DNA from: Ettlia oleoabundans
Lineage: Eukaryota; Chlorophyta; Chlorophyceae; Chlamydomonadales
Direction: 5' to 3'
DNA: 11,461 nt
NCBI GenBank assembly: GCA_019693395.1
Contig: JAAMXP010001602.1
Span: 1 to 11,461, forward strand
The notes under the pieces are model-generated. The model did not search any database, was not told the origin of the DNA, and saw only the letters and a program-made list of their open reading frames with translations. Both the position numbers and the translations under genes were made by a program. Of the stretch, positions 1 through 8,245 are shown piece by piece. Each line of letters begins with the position of its first letter. The stretch's first letter is position 1.

Positions 1-143
1 GTGTCGCAGCTTCAGTTGTCAGTCCCGTATCCCTCTTATATATATCACAGCTCTGTACCTTATGCTTCTTTTTTACGTCCGGCCGTCTGGCTGCTGACTC
101 CCTTGCTTTTGTCTCTGTGCTGCTGGACAACTCTGTCTTGCAG
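1..143 (+). other. Intron end, or promoter/5' UTR, of the U-box gene
   Basis: A pyrimidine-rich stretch ends in CTTGCAG at 137-143, a good splice acceptor for the exon starting at 144. A TATATATAT run at 38-45 could instead be a TATA box about 120 nt before the in-frame ATG at 165, making this promoter plus 5' UTR. I favour the intron reading because of the acceptor, but only upstream sequence or RNA data can decide. Confidence 0.45.
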
Positions 144-1710
144 GGCCTGATTCGGTCTCACAGCATGAGCCTCCTGGGCAGCGCCAGCCCCGCAGCCCCC
201 AACACCGCAGCCGCCGCTGCTTCGGCGCAGGCTCAAGCCGCCATGGCCGCCTTGCTGCAGCAGCAGCAGGGCGGGGCGGGAGTTGGCTCCAGCGACGCTG
301 CAGGGGGCAGCCTGCTGACCAGCCAACTGCTGGCACTGCAACAGCTGGCGCCAGCTCAGTCTGCGCCGCCAGCTCAGTTCTCCCAGCTGTCCACAGGTGC
401 CTCTGCCTCCCAGCTCACCGCCGTGCTGAACAACCTCACCGCGTTGCGCCGCAGCGGCTCCCTGCCTGGGTCTACAAGCTACAACGGGCTGTCACTGCAG
501 CCCCCAGGGCTGTCACCCGCCCACAGCCTGCCGCCGCCGCTGGCATCTGCCGGCAGCATGCAGCTTCCACCGCTATCGCCCGCACTCAGCATGGGTGCGC
601 CTCCACCGCAGCACCAGCAGCAGCACCAGCAAGCAGACTACCTACAGCAGCTGCTTTTCCATCAGCAGCAACAGCAGGCTGCCGCGGCGGCGGGCGGCGG
701 CACACCACGCCTGGACAGCTTTGGCAGCAACAGCGCCACCAGCACGCCATCGGCAGCCGCTTCTGCAGCAGCCGCTGCCGCATCTGCCAGCCCGTCGCAC
801 CAGATAAGCCGGCTGAGCAGCATGCTGGCTGGCCAGAGCCTGGGCGGCGCGGCAACTGGCAGCGGCATCAGATCCAGCACTCCCGTGCTTTCCTCTGCCC
901 TGTCTGCTGGCGCTCCTCTTTCCCCAGATGTCTCCGGCCCGCTGCCCATGCTGCAACACCACCACTCCCCGCAGCCTTCACACCCACAAAGCCAGGCACA
1001 AAGCCTGGCAGCAGCCCTCAGCCAGCTGGCAGCACAGAGCAACGGCCAAGTGGCACCACCACCCGCACCGCACAGCCCCGCCGCGCCGCCGCTGCACATG
1101 GTGCATGCCAGTGGCATCCCTCAAGCCGCCCCCGCCGCTGCGCCGCCGCTCAACGGCAGCCTGCCGCAGCAGTTCATCTGCCCGCTGAGCAACCAGATCA
1201 TGACGGATCCTGTGTTGGCGGCAGATGGGGTCACCTACGAGCGCCAAGCCATCAGCGAGTGGCTGGCTTACAAGTGGGTGGTGGTGCAGTGTGCTGCTGC
1301 TATACATACATGCATGCAAAGGCAGGGAAGGGACGTGTATGTGCATGCATTCGTTTGCCCTTATAATTCCAGCCACCCTTGCGCACTTGCACATGTGCAC
1401 GGTGCCTTGCATACGCCCCCCTACCAGCATCAGAGGCAGCAACGAGCTCCCCGCACAGAACATTACACCACACGGCCTTCTGCTGCCTCTTCTTCCTGCC
1501 TGGTGCATGTGTCGCCTTTGCCCCATTCCTGTCCTCTTTGGCAATTTTTTACATCATGTCTCACCCTTGCCCCTTTCTGGCTGCTCGCCTTCCACCGCCT
1601 GGTGCAGGGATGTGTCCCCGGCCACCCACATGCCTCTCCCCCACAGGCTGCTGACCCCCAACACCGTGCTGCGGGCCAGCTTGGTGGACCTGCTGCGCCA
1701 ACACTGCTGA
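144..1710 (+). CDS. U-box domain protein with Gln/Ala-rich N-terminal region, probable E3 ubiquitin ligase (3' part of gene)
   Basis: Two exons are visible: 144-1273 and 1608-1710 (stop TGA 1708-1710), joined across a GT-AG intron (1274-1607), giving 410 residues. Residues 1 to about 340 are low complexity: Ala and Ser runs, Gln blocks (for example codons at 255-270 and 607-680), and many Pro and His, predicted disordered. Residues about 344-410 form a complete U-box: FICPLSNQIMTDPVLAADG, then TYERQAISEWLAYK, then after the splice DVSPATHMPLPHR and LLTPNTVLRASLVDLL. This is the standard CPI..-.M.DPV...G.TYER..I..W and SP.T..PL...L.PN..LR pattern. U-boxes use a RING-like fold without zinc to recruit E2 enzymes, so ubiquitin ligase activity is inferred. 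A C-terminal U-box also occurs in plant U-box kinases and UFD2, so other domains could lie upstream of the window. The exon start at 144 follows a pyrimidine-rich tract and TTGCAG. Alternatively translation starts at the in-frame ATG at 165. The frame is stop-free to position 1, so the sequence does not settle this. Confidence 0.85.
1274..1607 (+). other. Intron interrupting the U-box coding region
   Basis: The donor is GTGGGT at 1274 after codon bases AA; the acceptor is GGTGCAG ending at 1607. Splicing joins AA to G (Lys) and restores the U-box motif SPAT..PL. Reading through the intron gives a frame open to 1901, but that frame loses the second half of the U-box, so the intron is well supported. 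A second in-frame acceptor (CCCACAG) ends at 1646. Confidence 0.85.
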
Positions 1711-2660
1711 ACTGCCGGCCGGCTGGTAGCAGCCTTCTGCCCGGCGTCTTCCCTGCTGGCCGGTGGAATGCCTTGGGAAACGCGCATGCGTTACGGCGCC
1801 TGGGAGCGCAGGCGCCGCTGCATCGGGAGCTGGCCCTGCTGCCCTTTTCGCCGCTGGTGGCTGTTGGAGCCAGCTGCCTCTCGCCCAGTTGTCCTTCATG
1901 ACGCAGCAAAAATCGAGCATCAGCCGCTGCAATAACGCACTAAGCACGCCCCCTGGCGGCACTCAAGATGTGCTCGCATGGGCTGGTGAGACGTCCCTTC
2001 CCTTCATCCTCCGCTTGGTCGCATTCTTTCTACCTTTTTCCCAAGCCAGCCCCAACATTGAGGCATGCTCTCGATGCCTGCCTGCCCGCCTGCCTTTGAT
2101 TTCCATCTAAATCAATCGAGCTCCGGTACTGACTAATTCACGGGTGCAACCGCTGCACCCCACAAAAAAGATCCTTTCTTGTTTGTTTCCTTGCGCCTTT
2201 GTTTGGCGACAGCGCTGTGCGCTCTTTGCGCCCCGCCCTGCGCCTACCAACCCTTTGGTATTTTGATTCGATCTGATTGCGCCTTAAGTGCACCTGTTTG
2301 CTGCAAGCCTTACTTGGCTGCATGCCCGCCTGTAGCCCCATGCCCGCTGGCAATTGCAGCCAAGCCTTTTTCCTGTTCTTTCACGCTCAGTGCCTCCTGA
2401 CTGCACACAACGTGTCAGGTCCTTTGATGGGCAGCCGCTGTGCGTGCCCCCCTTGCCCGGGCCGCCTGCTGCCCTCATTTTTGGGGTTACTATGGGTTTC
2501 TTCCCTTCTTTGCCGAATTACTTGCCTCACCTTGCCCCGCCTCGCCCCGTCTTGCCCCTGTTTGGCAAGCACAGACGCATGCATATCATATCATGAGCTT
2601 CCTGCCGCTCTCGGCCACCAGGGAACGCGCCCCGCTACATTTCGTTGTGTGCATGCACGC

Positions 2661-2704
2661 GTGCGGCTGGCTGGCTGGCTGGCCGCCAGCCGGCCTGCCC
2701 GCAC
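2661..2704 (+). repeat. GGCT microsatellite within an imperfect stem-loop
   Basis: Four GGCT units (2665-2680) run into a hairpin: GGCTGG at 2677-2682 pairs with CCAGCC at 2686-2691 across a 3-nt loop, and the outer bases GTGCGG (2661-2666) can pair with CCGCAC (2699-2704). It lies in the presumed 3' UTR. Repeat slippage may be the whole explanation. Confidence 0.5.
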
Positions 2705-3435
2705 GCACACATGCTCCTGTGATGCCTCAGGCGCCGCTTGGTGCCGCCCCGTACATGCCAGCGATGTGGGGTGGTGCCAACGATCCTTGTTTGTTCCCGC
2801 TTTTCCTAAACCTTGCTGTGGGGCGGCTTGCGCCTCAGTACCGCCCCTGCACAATGATGATGATGTGTGAAATGCTCACTTGGATACAGGCGGCTTAACA
2901 TTCCTTCACTCATCTCTCCCTTTTTTCATCCCCCACTCCTCGGCAACCTTTCCGTCTGCACTGGCGGGCGCCTGGCCGGCCGCGGGACCGCCGCCGCGGC
3001 GTGCCATCCGCCTCACTCTGCTCCCAACACATGCCCCCGGTCAACGGGCACCTGGCTTTCCTTTCTCTCCGGCGCCTACTTGCGCATACATACCCTACCA
3101 TATTTCACGGAGCACCACCACACCATGTGTCCTTTTATGCCCCGCTTGTCTGGCCGCTGTTTGAGGCCCTGTGCCCCGCACCCCACCACACTGCATTTCA
3201 CCCTGCCACCCCTTTTTCAATCTCTTCTTCTCGAAAGGACTTCCCTCCTTTCTTCTTTCGTCAGGTACACTCAGTACTGTCGTATCCCCAAACTCGTGCT
3301 GAGAGTGAAATGGCGCCCACCGTGGCACTTTTTGCCGCGCCCGCCTCTGCTGAAGCACCCACTCAATGATTTATACATCACAAATGAGTCGCAACGCTGC
3401 CGATACCCTCCCCACGCTGTCTGTGCCCTGATTTG

Positions 3436-3455
3436 GTTTCGTTTCGTTTCGTTTC
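3436..3455 (+). repeat. Pentanucleotide microsatellite, four GTTTC units
   Basis: Four perfect tandem GTTTC units in the pyrimidine-rich presumed 3' UTR of the U-box gene. No function is suggested. Confidence 0.9.
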
Positions 3456-3610
3456 CCACCCTTGGCGCCGCACAGTTTGGTCCCTTGTTCGTGGATGTCC
3501 CTTGTGTTGGGCCGGCCGTCGTTCAGGCCCCGCCCCACTAGTTAACCCAAACTCCTCATCCATCCCTCATCTGTGGTTTTCCTTCTGTGCCCCTTCTCTC
3601 CCCTGTTGAT

Positions 3611-3615
3611 TGTAA
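3611..3615 (+). terminator. TGTAA-type poly(A) signal, probable 3' end of the U-box transcript
   Basis: TGTAA (in GATTGTAAACAC) is the first such motif on the plus strand after the U-box stop. TGTAA is the common nuclear poly(A) signal of green algae, with cleavage usually 10-30 nt downstream. The plus strand changes from C/T-rich to A-rich at this point, which supports a transcript end near 3625-3640. Confidence 0.5.
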
Positions 3616-3620
3616 ACACA

Positions 3621-4422
3621 TCAAGCGAAACTCAAACAGGCGTCAGCAACACAGAGAACATCATATCACAACACGTGGGCATGCAAGGGTCAACAACTTC
3701 AAAACAGAGATCACCCCAGATGACCACAGGCAACTGGGTCATCAAGCAAACACCTCAAGTTGGTAAAAAGGAAGGAGCCAGCACCACAAAAGCGTGGCTG
3801 GCAGAAGTCGTAGTGGTATTAAAGCACATAGATATACAGGGACCGCCGGGATAAGGCTTCGGTCGGCATTGGAGGCGGACCTGTCTTTTTGAGACACAGA
3901 CCTGTACTGAAAACAGGCTGACATACAGATAGTGGCCAATGTGCTGGCCAGTCTTGAGTTTATATACAGATAGTGGCCAATGTGCTGGCCAGTCTTGAGT
4001 TTAACACATCCAGCAATCTTGCCCCCAGCAAGTCGATGGGCTGCGTGTGGGCCGCTGAGATGCTCCCAGGCAGAGCCATACAAGAGCCAGAGCCAGGTTT
4101 ATGTCTCAGTTTTGCTTTTTTCATGATCCTGTCTTGCTGCGATAGGCTGCAAATGTAGAATCATTCGTCCTTAACGGCCACAAATTGCGACGGTGTCCAG
4201 GGTGCCCGCTCAGCTCCCGCTGTCGGCGCCAGCAATGCTGAGCTGCACACAGCCCAAGCGCAGGAATTGCCTCATGGCTGGTACGGCTGTGCCTCGGCAG
4301 CGCCCAAATCACACACCTTAGGGGGCCAGCGTTACCTCGGTTGTGCTTGCTGCTGAGAACACGATAAGCACGCTGCCATTCAGCTCAGCATGCCCAGCGC
4401 ACCGCCGCTTAGCTCAGCATGC
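3621..4422 (-). other. Probable 3' UTR of the SYLF gene (convergent with the U-box gene)
   Basis: About 800 nt downstream of the SYLF stop with no credible protein. The plus strand is A/C-rich here, so the minus strand is T/G-rich, as expected for the sense strand of an algal 3' UTR. I found no minus-strand TGTAA in this stretch. Variants reading TGTAT occur near 3836, 3926, 3967 and 4079, so the exact 3' end is unknown. It contains a 41-bp tandem duplication. Confidence 0.45.
3923..4003. repeat. 41-bp tandem duplication, two copies
   Basis: Positions 3923-3962 and 3964-4003 are identical over 40 nt with a period of 41. The unit begins ATACAGATAGTGGCC and ends CTTGAGTTTA, and includes TGGCCA twice (TGGCCAATGTGCTGGCCA). 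Zero divergence suggests a recent duplication or active slippage. It lies in the presumed SYLF 3' UTR. Confidence 0.95.
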
Positions 4423-4428
4423 TCAGCG
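4382..4428. repeat. Direct repeat, 18 nt, spanning the SYLF stop codon
   Basis: AGCTCAGCATGCCCAGCG at 4382-4399 recurs at 4411-4428 with one mismatch (T for C). The second copy contains the SYLF stop (minus-strand TGA at 4425-4423), so the first may be a duplicated end of the coding region now in the 3' UTR. Confidence 0.8.
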
Positions 4429-7400
4429 TGCTTCCGCAGAAAATGGCGGTACCGGAGTCTGTACGGCTGCAGGCGGTACCGCCACGTTGTCTGGTGTGAT
4501 GTTCACGGTTTCGGTGGTCTTGGACACGTCGGCCCTGGCTGCGGGGGTATCCACAGTCGGGGTGCCGGGGGCAAACATGGAGGGGCGCAGGGGCTGGTGG
4601 ATGCCCGCCATCTGGGGGGAGCAGCAGGCCATCAGCTTGTCGGTCATGACCTGAAGGCAGACCCGGGGGTGGGCGTGGTGGTGGTGGGTGGTAGGTGGGT
4701 TCGTGCCTCGCCCGGGAGACAATGGTGGTAATGCTGACCCTTCCAGGTCAACATCACAACATGATTGCGTGGGCGTGTAGGTACGGTATGAAGTGGCGGC
4801 TTGGGAGGGCTTGCCGCGCTAGAGCCTTTTTGAGCTGCTATCCCTACTGATTTTTGTGGGCTAGGATGCAAGCCACCTGCCATAGCTGGCAGGTAACCAA
4901 TATCCATCAGGGGGACCAGGGTATGTCAGTGTGGGAAGAGCTGTGAGCCCACCTTAAGCTCGGGGGGAGGCTCCACAGAGCCCAGCAGGATCTGCAGCAT
5001 GGCGGGCAGCAGTTGTTACGGCAGTAGAAGGAAGCCTATCGCAACTACCAGGCTAGTTGAAGGACATGAAATTTGACCACAAGGTCAACACACGTTTGAA
5101 GCATTCAACAATGCCGGGTATCGATACACAGCGGCGCCAATGCCCCAGCCTCTTCACGATGTATGTCGCAATTGAGGGCAAGAACGGCTAAGGGACTGGC
5201 GAGGTTGCCCCGATCTCACTGCACTCTTACTGGCAGCTTGCAGCCTTTTCAAAGCAGTTGCTGACTATGAGGCGAGATACCAGGCAGCACCCACGTCCGA
5301 AGGCTTGGTGGTACCGTAGCAGTGCTCATTCCAGTGGTTGTCAAAGCTTATGCGTGTGCCCTGCAGTGGATTTTCGTAGGAACCTTAACTTGCAGTACAA
5401 TGTACTGTACTGGGCTTAAGTAGTGCACAATTGCAGCTGCAGCAAGGTGCTGTAGCGTGGCACCACAGTGTGATTGTGGTATTGCAGTATAATCAGCTGT
5501 GCCATACCTGCACCCCCACATCCACCATCACTCCTCGGCTGATGGAAGCTGTGGTGAAGTCGGCATTGAAGATCCACTGGGGGTTGGCGCTGCAGCGGAA
5601 TTTTGGGCATTCGGGGGATGGAACAGGAACAGAATCTAAGTGTGCTTGGCTGCAACTGGCGGAGCAGCTTGCCAGGCAATGAATCACTGGCCCAATGCAT
5701 AGTCATCCGCACAGCAGGACACTGCGGTTGGGTGCTGGCTGCACCACACAGGCCGCAGCTAGAAGTTCAGGCATCCCAGCGGAGCAGGTCGTAGGAGAGC
5801 CATTGGAGTCAAAGTCAACAAGCAGGAAAGCACAAGTATATCTCTAGTTACCCTGCCAGCTGAGCTGGCAGGGCCCCCCCGCCGAGCTGGCCACCCCAGC
5901 TGCCATGCCATGCCATGCTGCGCGCGCTACCCAGCGGTGTGGCAGCCAGAACTGTTGCTAATCGGCTGTGCAACCCACATCAACAAAAAGTTATACATGT
6001 AGGCTGCAGACGCATGTGTCACTCGTGCTGGAGCGCATAATAACGGTTGGCCAGTTGGGCACTTTGTCAGTCACCCACCCGCCCATCTTGTCTTCCTCCA
6101 GAGGGGTGATCTCAAAGTTCCTGCAAGGCACAGGCAGCATTTGAAGCAGTTTTTGGTATGTAGGAAGCAGTCTAAAAAACGTAGGCAACAAAACCCTACA
6201 GAGGAAACAGTGTATGATGTGGCTTGACAATCCATACAAGGTCTGCAGTGCGTCAAGAAGCAGCCATGGCAGGTCTTCAGTGCAACAGCTTGATGACTCA
6301 CCAGTTGGACGACATGTTGAACTTGCCGCCGCCATCAATTAGCGCCTGCATGGCGGTCATTGAAGAAGGCGGGCATACTATGCCTGCTGTATCTGCTGAT
6401 CCTCGGCTCAATCATATAAACCTATTAGTCAGACACACGGATGCCTGAATCCCAGTGATGCACAGATCAAACAATACTGCCTGATGCATTCACACCTTTG
6501 CCGGCAGCTGGACGCAGGGGCGCTTACTGAGCAGACGGACTGGTTAAGAGACAACCATGCCTGTTCCCTTGCTGGCAGTGCTGTTGGTATGATTGAAAAC
6601 AATGGGAGTCTTGCCTGCAGCGCTCGGTCGGACAGAATGCCCACCAGCGTTTCCGCCCTGTCCATGCCCGCCACCAGCCCAAACTCCACGCCAGTCAAAC
6701 GCACAAAGGCGGGGGCGGACCAGCGGTTGCTGGTGGGGCCACCCAGCCTGCCGGGTAGGCATGAGAACAATAGGACAGGGGCAGTCATAAGAGAGAGTGG
6801 GAGCATTACTTGCCAGAGGGCCACAATGGTGAAGAGCAGTCGGCATTGAGGTCAGGACCGTCCTGCCGGCTAGGCAGGGGGAGTGGCAGTGGAATCAGCA
6901 ACGCCAGTTGCATTGGCAAGCCAGGGCCAAGCATACCAGCCTTCCTGCCTAAATGTGTTTCAGAATGCATTTGGATCGCCAGCCTGACAAACCAGCTTGC
7001 CTGGCAATCACAAATCCCTGACCCTGCTCCACACCAAGCAGCACGCCTGCCTTGACACTCTTGTAGAACAGCAGCCCCTGCAGGGAGAAGGAAACCAGCA
7101 ACCATAATACTAGAATCAACACAAAAGGTGCGGCACATGCAGCTTGACAGGATGCAGATACAAAAGCGCGTTCAAGGTTGCCTGCAAAAAATATCATTGA
7201 GAAGGCTGCTGTCTGCTCTGCGTAGCTACTACACTGCACTAAGTGAGGTGGGCTTCGACTCGCCTTGGCGTGTGGAACAAAGTAGAGCTTGTTTGGAACA
7301 CCCTCGTGGGTGCCATACTCTGCAGGTAGAAGGTAAGATTGTTGTTAAGGGTGTTGAGAAAAGGCGGCCATTCGTCAGAGTTTCTGTTGCAGAGTCTGTT

Positions 7401-8245
7401 ATTGTTTCAACTTTCTACTTGTGGCCAGCAGACGGCACCTTCTGCCATTGTGAGGTGATAGCAGCGTTCAGCGGGTCGTTAGTGCGAGTTTCAGTGAGTT
7501 GTAGATGAGAGCAGCCAACGCCATGCTTGCGGCTAGTGCGGCAGCAGTGCTAGCATGGCGCTCAACACTCTTTTTGTCACCTCACTGAACCTCGCACAAA
7601 GCGGAGTGCACGGGTCGCAAGAAGATCAGAGGGATGTGTGCAGCCACACAGGCACTGACGCCAATTTCCGCCACTTCATACTGAGATGGTCATCTTTGGC
7701 CTCATCTGAGGTCCATCTCCACGTGGAGATGATCCGCAGAAATGCACTTCCGCCAGCAGTCCGCCCTACCACCACCCACCACCATCACCCTGCCATGCAT
7801 GGGTATGGGGCTCGAACGCGGTGGTTTTCTCTCGTGCCATTATACCTGTGAGTGGGGTCTCTCCTGTGTAGACGCCAAAGGCATGCGCCACACTGTAGAC
7901 CTGGGCTGCATGTAGGGAGCGCTCAGAATGAGGGGATGGAGGCACATGCGCATGCCCGCGTTGTCACGTCTTGGATGGTGGGAAGCGTTTCAAACAATAT
8001 TGAGCACGATACTACAATTGCTTAAGTCACATCTCATGATGCAATGCCTGCACTCAGTAGTTGTCCATCCCTGGCTAGGATTTTGTTTGGGTCTGCAGCA
8101 TAAGCGGGCCGCAACGACCCGCCCCCTTACACAGACCAGGAGGTGACACACCCGACATTTTGGCCAGCTTGTCAATGATTGCGCTGCCGTTCTCGCAAGC
8201 CTCCCGCACGTGCTCATGGGTGCGGGTGCTCCACGCACGCTCCAT
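4423..8245 (-). CDS. SYLF-domain (Ysc84/SH3YL1-like, DUF500) lipid-binding protein, 11 exons
   Basis: Exons, all minus strand: 8152-8245, 7846-7905, 7264-7319, 7001-7077, 6615-6747, 6302-6345, 6079-6120, 5508-5589, 5295-5360, 4953-4991, 4423-4650. They total 921 nt, or 306 residues plus TGA, with phase kept at every junction. The start is ATG 8245 (MERAWSTRTHEH), with an in-frame TGA 30 nt upstream. An amphipathic-looking stretch (HVREACENGSAIIDKLAKMS, residues 12-31) precedes the SYLF core: HAKGLLFYKSVKAGVLLGVE, GQGFVIAR, then WSAPAFVRLTG.EFGL, ALIDGGGKFNMSSNW, FTTASISRGVMVDVG, FDNHWNEHCYG and ILLGSVEPPPEL. The last about 70 residues are Pro/Thr/Ala-rich. SYLF proteins bind phosphoinositides and act at membranes, actin patches or endosomes; that role here is inferred. 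No FYVE or SH3 domain is seen. The middle stretch NFEITPLEEDKMGG replaces the usual Gly/Ala-rich GVAAGPVGR-like segment. Introns 3, 4 and 5 have GC donors. The 60-nt second exon and the exact start are the least certain parts. Confidence 0.85.
4444..4484. repeat. Perfect 11-bp inverted repeat in the last SYLF exon
   Basis: TGGCGGTACCG at 4444-4454 and its reverse complement CGGTACCGCCA at 4474-4484 flank a 19-nt spacer. The arms encode VPP-type codons in the Pro-rich C-terminus (VPPAAVQTPVPP), so the symmetry may be a by-product of repeated Val-Pro-Pro. Confidence 0.8.
5851..5873. repeat. 23-nt perfect palindrome (11-bp arms, 1-nt centre) in SYLF intron 7
   Basis: CCCTGCCAGCT, G, AGCTGGCAGGG. 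It is able to form a very stable hairpin or cruciform. It sits inside the 489-nt intron 5590-6078, just before a C-run and a TGCCA triplet repeat near 5899-5915. Confidence 0.9.
6346..6614 (-). other. GC-AG intron (SYLF intron 5)
   Basis: The exon ends GCGCTGCAG at 6615, followed by GCAAGA; the acceptor is GCCATGCAG. It joins phase 0 between SDRALQ and ALIDGGGKF. No GT donor is close enough to make a sensible product. Confidence 0.75.
6748..7000 (-). other. GC-AG intron (SYLF intron 4)
   Basis: The exon ends ATTGCCAG at 7001, followed by GCAAGC; the acceptor is CCCGGCAG. It joins phase 2 (AG plus G, Arg) between FVIA and LGG..SNRWSAP. The nearby GT alternatives (GTTTGT, GTCAGG) give the wrong phase. 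Confidence 0.8.
7078..7263 (-). other. GC-AG intron (SYLF intron 3)
   Basis: The exon ends CACGCCAAG at 7264, followed by GCGAGT; the acceptor is CCCTGCAG. Splicing is phase 0 and produces the family motif AKGLLF. The nearby GT (GTCGAA) would be in the wrong phase. The AAG exon end and GCGAGT are the strong consensus expected of GC donors. Confidence 0.8.

Larger units (their letters stand above)
1711..3620 (+). other. Probable long 3' UTR of the U-box gene
   Basis: About 1.9 kb follow the U-box stop with no recognisable protein on either strand. The plus strand is strongly pyrimidine-rich (many CTTCCC, TTTCTT and TGCCTGCC runs) all the way to about 3600, then becomes A-rich. I found no TGTAA on the plus strand between 1711 and 3610; the first is TGTAAA at 3611. 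It holds short simple repeats: TGCC-type at 2075-2094, four GGCT at 2665-2680 and four GTTTC at 3436-3455. The longest open frame here (2867-3541) has the composition of random pyrimidine-rich sequence. A separate non-coding transcript cannot be excluded. Confidence 0.5.

Noticed and set aside
117..1901. A single 594-codon plus-strand frame read as one uninterrupted gene
   Set aside because: The U-box breaks off after WLAYK and the rest is not protein-like. Splicing 1274-1607 restores the complete U-box in another frame and ends at 1710.
2867..3541. 224-codon plus-strand frame after the U-box gene
   Set aside because: Its Pro/Leu/Cys/His-rich composition is what random pyrimidine-rich sequence gives. 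It has no domain and no coding pattern.
3923..4003. CRISPR-like repeat array
   Set aside because: There are only two abutting copies with no spacers, in a eukaryotic intergenic region. It is a simple tandem duplication.
4382..4484. Mobile-element ends, from the direct and inverted repeats around the SYLF stop
   Set aside because: The inverted repeat lies within coding sequence for a Val-Pro-Pro-rich tail. No transposase and no target-site duplication are visible.
6484..6849. 121-codon plus-strand frame opposite SYLF exon 5
   Set aside because: It is a shadow of the minus-strand exon that encodes the conserved WSAP segment.
7586..7680. Possible extra SYLF exon on the minus strand (reads VAEIGVSACVAAHIPLIFL) with splice-like borders CTCAG and GTGAGG
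   Set aside because: Its 95 nt would shift the frame between exons 2 and 3, and entering it from exon 2 gives an immediate stop. It does not match the SYLF family.
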